Positions 7,112 to 17,605 of a stretch of 39,141 bases of DNA are shown here, one piece after another (the first letter of the stretch is position 1; each line of letters begins with the position of its first letter). The notes under the pieces were generated by a model. It made no database searches. It was not told the DNA's origin and saw only the letters and a program-made list of their open reading frames with translations. Both the position numbers and the translations under genes were made by a program. The stretch spans positions 1 to 39,141 of the forward strand of contig CAMLQG010000024.1 of assembly GCA_946482075.1 (NCBI GenBank), in the 5' to 3' direction. The DNA comes from an uncultured Erythrobacteraceae bacterium. GTDB lineage: Bacteria > Pseudomonadota > Alphaproteobacteria > Sphingomonadales > Sphingomonadaceae.

Positions 7112-7830
7112 AGCGCGGCCTCTTGCCTCTTGATGTGCTTCCACACGAGGTAGAGCGTGCTGAAGATGAAGGCGCTGAAGTCGACCAGCGGCAGGTAGAA
7201 GGCGAAGAGCCCATCCCAGGCGAACGGGCCGTCGAGGAAGAACTCGCAGCCCACGCCGCCCAGGAAGAGCACGAAGGCCCAGGCGCAGAGATAGCCGTAC
7301 CAGCGCGGGAAGATCGGCGTCGGGCTGCGATCCTGGAACGCGGCGATCGCCAGCGTGACATACATCGGCAGCGTCGGCGGCACGAGCAGGATGAAGGACA
7401 GCCACACGAGATCGTGGAACATCAGGAACGTGTTCGGATCATAGGCTTCCGTGCGGAACGCGAGCAGTTCCCACAGGAGCGAAGACACGCCCAGCAGCAG
7501 GAAGGTCGAGAACTGGCTGGCGAAGGTGGTGATCGAAAGGACCCCGAACTTGCCTTCGATCTCCGCCACCAGCTGCCCCAGATAGGCCGCGAAGACATAG
7601 CCGAAGGCGATCGCGAACATCATCATCAGGAAGCCGATGCGGATGTTCATCTGGTTTTCCAGGAAGATCGCTTTCACCGCATCCGCGCTCAACGTCGGAT
7701 CGGGCGGCGGGAACATGCCCGCGACCATGATGAAACCGTTCCCGAACAGCATGAGATAGACGACCGCACACCACCAGGCGATCTTCTGATTGGTGATCTG
7801 CGCCCGTGGCGAGATACCCCCGTTTGCCAT
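7108..7830 (-). CDS. Unrecognised six-helix membrane protein of an oxidase-associated cluster
   Basis: I do not recognise this 240-residue protein as a named family. It has six hydrophobic segments at about 17-39, 62-86, 97-118, 135-165, 177-198 and 205-231, and a charged C-terminus (KHIKRQEAAL). Acidic residues Glu121, Glu196 and Asp217 and His139 lie in or near membrane segments. A loop at 39-60 rich in proline and aspartate is probably outside the membrane or between helices. The start at 7830 is supported by AGGAGGGG five bases upstream. It is first in a coupled set with subunits III and IV, so it may stand in for a membrane partner of those subunits. No heme-ligand set of subunit I (six histidines) is present. 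Confidence 0.75.
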   Translation of the reverse strand: MANGGISPRAQITNQKIAWWCAVVYLMLFGNGFIMVAGMFPPPDPTLSADAVKAIFLENQMNIRIGFLMMMFAIAFGYVFAAYLGQLVAEIEGKFGVLSITTFASQFSTFLLLGVSSLLWELLAFRTEAYDPNTFLMFHDLVWLSFILLVPPTLPMYVTLAIAAFQDRSPTPIFPRWYGYLCAWAFVLFLGGVGCEFFLDGPFAWDGLFAFYLPLVDFSAFIFSTLYLVWKHIKRQEAAL

Positions 7831-7929
7831 AATCCCCTCCTCCTCTGACCGAAATTTTCGGACTGCTGCTTGCACCCGAATTGAATAGATTTGTCCACCC
7901 CCTAAGGGCAGCAAATTAATCCAGCTGCA

Positions 7930-8238
7930 TCAGGGCGAGTACGGGGTCTTCGCCATCACCACAACCGTCTCCTTGTGGACCAGGTCCGGCAGGTCGGCGA
8001 GCAGCACATGGGCTTTCGGATCGGCCGCGCAGGCTTCCATGCCCTTGGCGATATCGTCGAACTTCTCGATTTCCCACAGATGGGTGATTTCCGTGATGTC
8101 GCCCACCACCGGCCCGAGACCGAAAATCAGCTTCCAGCCATGCTGCGCCATATACGGCGCGAAAGCCGTCATCAGGTCGGAATAGCCCTGATACTTCCCC
8201 ATCTTCAACGCAACGGTCGTGCGAATGTAGTATGCCAT
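7930..8238 (-). CDS. NIPSNAP-like small protein
   Basis: This 102-residue protein starts MAYYIRTTVALKMGKYQGY and continues with a helix, then GLGPVVGDITEITHLWEIE, a strand-turn-strand ending with the HLWE motif typical of NIPSNAP and related dimeric alpha-beta barrel proteins. Members are found beside catabolic enzymes and have no agreed reaction. An AGAGG lies ten bases before the ATG, which is a long spacing. It lies 99 bases upstream of the membrane set and on the same strand. It is the third ferredoxin-fold protein in the cluster, besides the two EthD proteins. Confidence 0.7.
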   Translation of the reverse strand: MAYYIRTTVALKMGKYQGYSDLMTAFAPYMAQHGWKLIFGLGPVVGDITEITHLWEIEKFDDIAKGMEACAADPKAHVLLADLPDLVHKETVVVMAKTPYSP

Positions 8239-8344
8239 GTCCGATGATCCTCTTCCGTTTACCGGCGAGCATCATGGAAGTTCGGGGTTCGTCGCGCAAT
8301 GCAACGCCCGGCGCAAGCTCTTGACGCCAGACGCACAGAGAAGA

Positions 8345-8366
8345 GTGCGGCGTTCTCTTGCCGCAC
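8345..8366 (-). terminator. Probable intrinsic terminator of secA
   Basis: On the minus strand GTGCGGC pairs with GCCGCAC around an eight-base loop, 22 bases after the secA stop, and is followed by the pyrimidine-rich TCTTCTC. The stem is short but fits a terminator that separates secA from the downstream cluster. Confidence 0.55.
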
Positions 8367-8387
8367 GCTCCCGTTTGGTCATTCAGA

Positions 8388-11180
<2,793 letters not shown>

Positions 11181-11275
11181 AGGCGTGATTCCCGAGATAT
11201 GAGTGCGGTATATGCGCTGCCGGCCCGCGCGTCCGAGCGTCAGGCCGCAAGCCGGATGGATGATGGCGCCAGCGC

Positions 11276-11545
11276 CTATTCGCGCGCGCGATCGGGTCCG
11301 TAAAGAACGGTGGACGCCCGCCATTCCACTTCTGGAAGTGCGAATTCCTGCGTTTGCGGTGCCGAATAGCCAACAACGGCAAGGCTGACCGAACGCGTCG
11401 CAAGCTCTGCCGCGATGGCGCTCGCCCCGACGTCGGCGATCTCGATCTGCGCACCGTTCACCGCAGGCGTGCGCGCTTCGACCGGGGCCGAAGTGGCGGC
11501 AAGCCCGGTAATCAGAGCCAGCAGAGTGAGCAATTGTCGCAACAT
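11276..11545 (-). CDS. Small secreted protein of unknown function
   Basis: The 89-residue product starts with [15 protein letters not shown] followed by a small-residue stretch ending at VEA, a Sec-type signal peptide with likely cleavage near residue 24. The mature part of about 65 residues has no cysteine and no motif I recognise; [20 protein letters not shown] suggests one strand and one helix. A GTG one codon upstream (11548) could also start it; neither has a clear Shine-Dalgarno. It sits between secA and the divergent argJ, where related genomes often carry a parvulin-type peptidyl-prolyl isomerase. It may be a lineage-specific secreted protein. Confidence 0.5.
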   Translation of the reverse strand: MLRQLLTLLALITGLAATSAPVEARTPAVNGAQIEIADVGASAIAAELATRSVSLAVVGYSAPQTQEFALPEVEWRASTVLYGPDRARE

Positions 11546-11631
11546 CACGACGCAGATAGGGAGAGTGGAACGCTGCGTCCACCTTCAAAGCGCGTTTACG
11601 CACCGACGAAGCAACAGTAGAGGCGCTTTCC

Positions 11632-12858
11632 ATGGACCTCGAAACATCGCCTCTCGCTCAACCCTTTCCCGAAATGCCGCAGATCGCAGGCGCCACGCCG
11701 CGCGTCGCACGAGCCGGATACAAGAATTGGGGCCGCTGCGACCTGACCTATGTCGAACTGGCGGAAGGCACTGCCGTGGCCGGCGTTTTCACGAACAACG
11801 TCTGCTGTTCCTCGGAAGTCGAACTGGGCCGGATCAATACCACACGGGGCCGTGCCAGGGCTCTGGTCGTCAATGCCGGCAATTCCAACGCCTTCACCGG
11901 CTATCGCGGCCGGGAAGCGGTCGAGCAGATCATGGCGCAGGTGGCGGATCATCTCCACTGCCCGGCGAGCGAGGTCTTCGTTTCGTCCACCGGCGTGATC
12001 GGGGTGCCCTTGCCCAAGGACAAGGCGCAGGCGGGCGTCGAAGCCGCTTTGAAGGCCAAACCCTGTTCCTGGCTCGACGCCGCCAATACGATCGGTACCA
12101 CCGACACCTTCGCCAAGGGTGCGACGGCATCGGCGATCGTCGACGGCAAGCGGGTGGAATTCGCCGCCATCATCAAGGGCAGCGGCATGATCGCACCGGA
12201 CATGGCGACAATGCTCGGCTACATCTTCACCGATGCGGCCGTGGAGCCTGCCTTCCTCCAGCAACTCCTTTCCGTGGCGAACCTGACCACGTTCAACTGC
12301 ATCACCGTGGATGGCGACACATCGACCAGCGATACGATCCAGCTTTTCGCCACCGGCAAGGCGGGCAACGCGCCGCTCGCCTCCTTCGACAGCCCGGGGG
12401 CAGATGCGTTCGCCGCGGCGTTGAACGACATCTGCCGTCAGCTCGCCCATCTCGTGGTTCGCGACGGCGAAGGCGCGCAGAAATTCATCGCGATCGACGT
12501 AACAGGCGCAGTGAGTGACGAAAGTGCCCGGATCATCGGCCTCGCCATCGCCAATTCGCCGCTGGTGAAGACCGCGATCGCGGGCGAAGACGCCAATTGG
12601 GGCCGCGTGGTGATGGCGGTCGGCAAGGCGGGACAGCCCGCCGACCGTGACAGGCTCTCCATCGGCTTCGGCGGCGTCTGGGCCGCGCGCGAAGGACTCC
12701 CCGTGGCGGATTACGACGAAGCGCCCGTGGCCGCGCATCTCAAGGGACAGGAGATCTCTATCGCGGTCGATCTTGGCCTGGGCGAGGGCCGCGCAACGGT
12801 GTGGACCTGCGATCTCACGCATGGCTACATCGCGATCAACGCGGATTATCGCAGTTGA
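11632..12858 (+). CDS. argJ: Bifunctional glutamate N-acetyltransferase / amino-acid acetyltransferase ArgJ
   Basis: ArgJ transfers acetyl groups from N-acetylornithine to glutamate in the cyclic arginine pathway. The 408-residue length is typical. The autocleavage and nucleophile site is in [20 protein letters not shown], with Thr193 following Ala192; cleavage there gives the alpha and beta chains. [11 protein letters not shown] at 80-90 and the C-terminal [13 protein letters not shown] are family hallmarks. The stop overlaps the TTG proposed as start of the next gene (TTGA), so the two are probably cotranscribed and coupled. The starting ATG lacks a strong Shine-Dalgarno, but the N-terminus matches the family. 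Confidence 0.95.
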   Translation: MDLETSPLAQPFPEMPQIAGATPRVARAGYKNWGRCDLTYVELAEGTAVAGVFTNNVCCSSEVELGRINTTRGRARALVVNAGNSNAFTGYRGREAVEQIMAQVADHLHCPASEVFVSSTGVIGVPLPKDKAQAGVEAALKAKPCSWLDAANTIGTTDTFAKGATASAIVDGKRVEFAAIIKGSGMIAPDMATMLGYIFTDAAVEPAFLQQLLSVANLTTFNCITVDGDTSTSDTIQLFATGKAGNAPLASFDSPGADAFAAALNDICRQLAHLVVRDGEGAQKFIAIDVTGAVSDESARIIGLAIANSPLVKTAIAGEDANWGRVVMAVGKAGQPADRDRLSIGFGGVWAAREGLPVADYDEAPVAAHLKGQEISIAVDLGLGEGRATVWTCDLTHGYIAINADYRS

Positions 12859-13652
12859 TCCCCGCGCTGGATCGCGCCGTCCACGCCCTCATGCGCGAGG
12901 CAGCGGAGCGCGCGATCCTGCCCCATTTCCAGCGCCTTACCGATGACGAGGTAACGCAGAAGGCGGCGGACGATTTCGTCACGGTCGCGGATCATCAATC
13001 GGAAGCGATCCTGGCGGAAGGGCTCGTTCGGCTGATCCCCGATGCCGCGTTCGTGGGCGAAGAGGCCGCGCATGCGGACCCGTCCATCCTCGATCGCCTT
13101 TCCGGCCTGTGCTGGATCGTCGATCCGCTCGACGGCACGCATAATTTCGCCCACGGGACCGCGCCTTTCGGCATCATCGTCGCGCTGGCGGATCGCGGCG
13201 AGACCCAGGCCGGATGGCTCTATGATCCCCTGTCCAGCCGCTTCTGCCATGCCCGGCGCGGGGAAGGCGCGTTCATCGGCGAGATGCGCATCACTGCACT
13301 GCCCAGCGGGGAAGACCCGCCGATCGCGGCGATCTCGCTGCTGTTCCTCGATCCGGAACAGCGGGAGAAAGTGAAGACCCACATCGCCCCGCATTACCGG
13401 ATGGTGGACATCCCGCGCTGCGCGGCGGAACAATATCCGCGCCTGGCGCTGGGGCAGAACGACATCTCGATCTTCGAACGCAGCCTCGCCTGGGACCATG
13501 CGGCGGGCGTCCTGTGGCTCAACGAAGCGGGCGGCAAGGCCGCGCGGCCGGATGGTTCGCCCTATCGGGTGGACGACCACCGGACCGGCCTGATCGGCGC
13601 GGCAAGCCCGGCCTTGTGGGACAGGATCGCCGCGCGGATGGCAGAGATTTGA
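12855..13652 (+). CDS. hisN: Inositol monophosphatase family phosphatase, probable histidinol-phosphatase
   Basis: The 265-residue protein carries the magnesium-binding motifs of the family: VGEE at 67-70, WIVDPLDGTHNF at 87-98, and AWDHAAG near residue 215, all with the needed acidic residues. Family members hydrolyse inositol phosphates or histidinol phosphate. In alphaproteobacteria this type next to argJ is usually the histidinol-phosphatase HisN, which completes histidine synthesis, so that name is favoured but not proven. The start is set at a TTG overlapping the argJ stop; an ATG at 12891 would remove 12 residues from the first helix. The gene is followed by a palindrome and the convergent trxA. 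Confidence 0.75.
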   Translation: MIPALDRAVHALMREAAERAILPHFQRLTDDEVTQKAADDFVTVADHQSEAILAEGLVRLIPDAAFVGEEAAHADPSILDRLSGLCWIVDPLDGTHNFAHGTAPFGIIVALADRGETQAGWLYDPLSSRFCHARRGEGAFIGEMRITALPSGEDPPIAAISLLFLDPEQREKVKTHIAPHYRMVDIPRCAAEQYPRLALGQNDISIFERSLAWDHAAGVLWLNEAGGKAARPDGSPYRVDDHRTGLIGAASPALWDRIAARMAEI

Positions 13653-13658
13653 TCAATC

Positions 13659-13729
13659 GTCATGCCGGACTTGATCCGGCATCCCGCTTCAAAATGAGCA
13701 GCGGGACCCCGGCTCAGGGCCTGGGTGAC
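13659..13729. repeat. Intergenic palindrome between hisN and trxA (GTCATGCCGGAC family)
   Basis: ATGCCGGA (13662-13669) pairs with TCCGGCAT (13675-13682) around a five-base loop, and a second smaller stem CCCGCT/AGCAGCGGG follows. The element begins GTCAT and ends GTGAC, as many sphingomonad dispersed repeats do. It lies between convergent genes and probably serves as a shared transcript end. Confidence 0.7.
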
Positions 13730-13741
13730 GAGAGAAGTAGG

Positions 13742-14062
13742 CTAAAGGACGCTTTCCAGCCAGCCCTTGAGCTGGCTCTTGGGCGCGGCACCGAGTTTCT
13801 GGGCCACCGGCTTACCATCCTTGAACAGAACCATCAGCGGGATCGACTGCACGCCGATCTGCCCGGGAATGTCGGTGTTCTCCATGATATCCATCTTCGC
13901 GATGGTCACCTTGCCGGCCAGTTCCTCGCTGATTTCCTCCAACGCAGGCGCGATCATCTTGCACGGGCCGCACCAGTCCGCCCAGAAGTCGACCAGCACG
14001 GGCGTGTCGGACTGGAGCACGTCTTCTTCGAAGCTCGCGTCCGTTACGGCTTTGGTGGGCAT
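13742..14062 (-). CDS. trxA: Thioredoxin 1
   Basis: This 106-residue protein is a complete thioredoxin, a cytoplasmic disulfide reductase that supplies electrons to ribonucleotide reductase, methionine sulfoxide reductase and others. The active site WCGPC is at residues 30-34 in the context LVDFWADWCGPCKMIAP; the cis-proline is in GVQSIPLMVLF, and the C-terminus KSQLKGWLESVL is typical. It lies 57 bases downstream of addA on the same strand. Its placement after addAB is common in alphaproteobacteria and may allow separate expression, since the gap could hold a promoter. Confidence 0.97.
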   Translation of the reverse strand: MPTKAVTDASFEEDVLQSDTPVLVDFWADWCGPCKMIAPALEEISEELAGKVTIAKMDIMENTDIPGQIGVQSIPLMVLFKDGKPVAQKLGAAPKSQLKGWLESVL

Positions 14063-14119
14063 TGCATTCTCCTGTCAGCTTTCCCGCAATCTAGGCTGCG
14101 ATGCCCATATGGCAATGCC

Positions 14120-17100
14120 TCAGAAGGTAAAGCTTTCCTGTGCTTCCTGTAATGCAGGCTTGTGGATTTCGAGCAGGTCCCCCGGCACTTCGATCAGGCG
14201 CGGCGCCTGGGTGTAGAGCAGCGCGACCGCGACGGTGCGCCCCGGATAGATCACGCCGAGCGCTGCCGCATAGGCTCCCATCTGGCGCAGGGTGGAATGC
14301 GGAACTTCGGCCAAGTCCGTCGGCGGGCGGCGCGCGGACTTGAAGTCGACCACCAGGACCCGGTCCGGCGTGATGAGCAGCCGGTCGATAGTGCCTGCGA
14401 TGACACGTCCTGCCACTGTGGCCGCGAGCGGGACTTCGGCCAGCGCATCGGCGGAGAAGATATCGGCCCAATCGGGATTATCGAGCACCGCGAGCGCGGA
14501 GGAAGCGATCTCCATCCGCGCCCCTTCCCCAAGTTCCGCTCCATTGCGGGCGAGCCAGTCCGTGGCGGCAGACGCGCGAGCTTCCGGCGGCAGTTCGGGC
14601 AGGCGTTCCAGCAGGCGATGGATCAGCACGCCGCGACGGGCGGCTTCGTGCAGGGCAGCCGCCGGCATCGGCGGATCGGCGCCCATGTCCTCCCCCGCTG
14701 CGGACGGCGCCAGCGGGCGCGGCGGCCTGGGTTCAGGTCCGATCGGCAGCTGCGCCCAAGCGGGGATATCCAGCGTAACTTCCTGCGCGCCGCTCTCCAC
14801 CGCGCGCGCCGCGCTTTCGGCCCGGCGTCCCCATTCGCGGCGCTCGCCCCACAGGTCATCGGCCAGTCCATCCTCGGCGAACAGCGCTGCAAGTTGCGCA
14901 TACCAGCTCTCCGCCGCCGGCTGCGTCTCGCGCAGGCCGAGAGAGCCACCGATGAACAAGGCCTCCTCCGCCCGCGTCATCGCGACATAGAGCAGCCGCC
15001 AATGTTCCTCCCGCTCTTCCGCGGCGGTCCGTACCTGCGCCTCGTCGATGCGCCCGAAACGTTCTTCCTTGCGCAGCGGCGGCAAGGGAAGCGTTCGCGC
15101 GCCGAACAGCGCATCGAGGCCTTCGGGAACCGGTTCGGTCAAGGAGATGCCACGCACCGGCGAACTGTCCGGATCTCCTGCCGCGTCGGCCAGGATCACG
15201 ATCGGCGCCTGCAATCCCTTCGATCCATGAACCGTCATCACGCGAACCAAACCTTCGCCCGCACCGGCTTCGCGCTTCAACTCGCCCTCGCCCGCATCGA
15301 ACCATTGCACGAAACCCTGCAGGCTCGGCGCGTGGGAAGTGGCGTAGGCATGCGCGGCGTTCAGCAATTCGTCGATCGGATCGTTCGCTTCCCGGCCCAG
15401 TCGCGCGATCAGCTTGCGGCGGCCCTGCCACGGCCCGGTCAGCATCCAGTGCAATAACGGTTGCGGCGGTTCGAAATCCGCGCGGGCGAGCAGTTCGAAC
15501 AGCATGGCGAGCGCTTGCGCCACTTCGGGTTCGCCTGCCCGGCGCTGGAGATGATCCCACAGCTTCGCCTTCCGATCGCGATAGGCATGTGCGAGCAGTT
15601 GTTCCTGGCTCCATCCGATCAGCGGCGAAACCAGCAGATTGGCGAGGTTGAGATCGTCGAAAGGCTGTACTGCGAAGCGCAAGCCGGCCATCAGGTCCTT
15701 GACCGCGAGCGGAGCGCCGAGACGCAGGCGGTCCACCCCCGCCACGGGCACGCCTGCCGCATACAGGCGGGCAACGATCAGCCCCGCCAGTTCCTTGCGC
15801 TTGCGCACCAGCACCATCACGTCACCGGGCCCAGCAAGCCGTTCACCGCCCTTTACCAGCGGAAAACCGATATCCATCCAGCGCCGAATCTGGCGGGCGA
15901 TGCGATCCGCCAGTTCGCGATCGGGTCGGGAGAAACCGCCATCCTCGTCCTCGTCGCCCAGTTCCTCGGGCAGGCCCTGCGCGTCGATCGGCCGCCACAG
16001 CGTGACGAGACCGGGCCGCTCCTCTCCCACATGCCGTTCGGGTTCGTCCTCCAAACCGAAGCGGAGATGGCCGATCCCCCGGATCGCGGCGTCGACGAAA
16101 TCCAGCACCGGCTGCGCCGTTCGGTAGGACCGGTCGAGACCGAGATCCTGCAGATCGCGCCATTCGCGTCCCCCGCGATAAGAAGAGCCCCCTGCCGCTC
16201 CGGCGATCTGATCCTTCACCCGTTGACGGGCCAGCTTGAAATTCTCCGGACTGGTGCCCTGGAACCGGAAGATCGCCTGCTTGTAATCGCCTACCACGAA
16301 CAACGTCCGCAGCTTCTCGTCATGCTGGCCGGCGCCGGCGAAGAAATCCCCGGTCAGCGCATCGATAATCTGCCATTGCGCCTCGTTGGTGTCCTGCGCT
16401 TCATCCACCAGGATGTGATCGAAACGCCGGTCGAGCTTGTAGCGAATCCATTCCGCCAGTTCGTTTCGGCGCAGCAGATCCGCCGCGCGGCGAATCTGGT
16501 CATCGAAATCGATCAACCCTTCGCGCTCCTTCGCCTCCTCCCACGCGATGGCGAATTCCCGGCCGAGTTCCATCGCCGGCGCAAGCCATTCGGAAAGAGC
16601 CAGCATCGCGCGCAATTCGAGAACGCGTGCCAGGCTGTCGGCCACCCGCGCGACATAGCCTGGATATTCCGCATCGATCTTTTCCTGCGAAGCGGATGCC
16701 CGCAGCTTGCCTTCGGCGGTGTGGAAGACCTGATGCAGATCCGCCAGCAGGGCGGACCTTTCTTCGACCGGAGCGGAAAGCCAGGCTGCGATCCGTTCCG
16801 CATTGCCCTGTCCCGTCGCCGCCGGCCACGCCTGGTTGATCTCCATGCAACGGCGCAGAGAAGCGACATCGAAAGCTTGATCAGTGCACAGCGCCAGGAG
16901 GTCATCCGCGCTCGCTTCGGCATCCAGCCCGAGCAGACGATTGATGCGCGGAAGCAAGGGCGGCGTCCAGGCGCCGGGTCCGAACCAGGCCTCGCGCGCA
17001 TCGGCACAGCGCATCAGCCAGTTTTCCACGCCATCCGGGCCCAGCCTCAGGCTCAGCGCGGCGAGTGTATCGAGCAACCGCTCGTCTCCGCGCGCTTCCG

Positions 17101-17605
17101 CGTCGAGCAGCATCCGGGCCAGCTCCTCCCGCGCCAGCAAGGCTCGGTCCCGGTCCTCCATCGCGCGCGTGCCGGGGGCAAGGCCGGCCTCCTCGGGAAA
17201 GGCCGCGAGCAGCCATTGCGCGAAGGCGTGGATCGTATCGATCCGCAATCCGCCACCCGGGCAGTCCAGCACGCTGGCGAAGAGCGTACGGGCGCGATCG
17301 CGCGTATCCGGATCCTTCGGCGCTCCGATCGCTTCGAGCTGCTTGAACAGCAAATTGTCCGGCAATCTGACCCAGTCGGCCAGCACCTCGTTCACCCGTA
17401 CGGCCATTTCCGCCGCGCCGGCCTTGGTGAATGTGAGGCACAGGATCTGCGAAGGATGCACGTCACGCTGGAGTAATAGGCGCAGCACGCGCGCCGAAAG
17501 GACCTGTGTCTTACCGGTGCCGGCCGAAGCCGAAAGCCAGACGCTGTCCTGCGGATCGACCGCGAAGCGCTGGTTGCCGGCGAGCGGATGGACCTTCCCG
17601 CTCAT
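14120..17605 (-). CDS. addA: Double-strand break repair helicase-nuclease subunit AddA
   Basis: AddA is the UvrD-type helicase and one nuclease of the AddAB complex, which resects double-strand breaks for RecA loading. The 1161-residue protein begins MSGKVHPLAGNQRFAVDPQD, has the Walker A loop SASAGTGKT at 25-33, the Walker B region HILVDEAQDTN, helicase motif VMTVHGSKGLQAP, and the RecB-type nuclease motif VLVVDFKSARRPP near the C-terminus. Its ATG overlaps the addB stop (ATGA), typical of coupled subunits. Length fits alphaproteobacterial AddA. Confidence 0.95.
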   Translation of the reverse strand: MSGKVHPLAGNQRFAVDPQDSVWLSASAGTGKTQVLSARVLRLLLQRDVHPSQILCLTFTKAGAAEMAVRVNEVLADWVRLPDNLLFKQLEAIGAPKDPDTRDRARTLFASVLDCPGGGLRIDTIHAFAQWLLAAFPEEAGLAPGTRAMEDRDRALLAREELARMLLDAEARGDERLLDTLAALSLRLGPDGVENWLMRCADAREAWFGPGAWTPPLLPRINRLLGLDAEASADDLLALCTDQAFDVASLRRCMEINQAWPAATGQGNAERIAAWLSAPVEERSALLADLHQVFHTAEGKLRASASQEKIDAEYPGYVARVADSLARVLELRAMLALSEWLAPAMELGREFAIAWEEAKEREGLIDFDDQIRRAADLLRRNELAEWIRYKLDRRFDHILVDEAQDTNEAQWQIIDALTGDFFAGAGQHDEKLRTLFVVGDYKQAIFRFQGTSPENFKLARQRVKDQIAGAAGGSSYRGGREWRDLQDLGLDRSYRTAQPVLDFVDAAIRGIGHLRFGLEDEPERHVGEERPGLVTLWRPIDAQGLPEELGDEDEDGGFSRPDRELADRIARQIRRWMDIGFPLVKGGERLAGPGDVMVLVRKRKELAGLIVARLYAAGVPVAGVDRLRLGAPLAVKDLMAGLRFAVQPFDDLNLANLLVSPLIGWSQEQLLAHAYRDRKAKLWDHLQRRAGEPEVAQALAMLFELLARADFEPPQPLLHWMLTGPWQGRRKLIARLGREANDPIDELLNAAHAYATSHAPSLQGFVQWFDAGEGELKREAGAGEGLVRVMTVHGSKGLQAPIVILADAAGDPDSSPVRGISLTEPVPEGLDALFGARTLPLPPLRKEERFGRIDEAQVRTAAEEREEHWRLLYVAMTRAEEALFIGGSLGLRETQPAAESWYAQLAALFAEDGLADDLWGERREWGRRAESAARAVESGAQEVTLDIPAWAQLPIGPEPRPPRPLAPSAAGEDMGADPPMPAAALHEAARRGVLIHRLLERLPELPPEARASAATDWLARNGAELGEGARMEIASSALAVLDNPDWADIFSADALAEVPLAATVAGRVIAGTIDRLLITPDRVLVVDFKSARRPPTDLAEVPHSTLRQMGAYAAALGVIYPGRTVAVALLYTQAPRLIEVPGDLLEIHKPALQEAQESFTF

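Noticed and set aside
15461..17476. Plus-strand open frame of about 670 codons opposite addA
   Set aside because: Shadow of the helicase gene; composition is typical of antisense translation.
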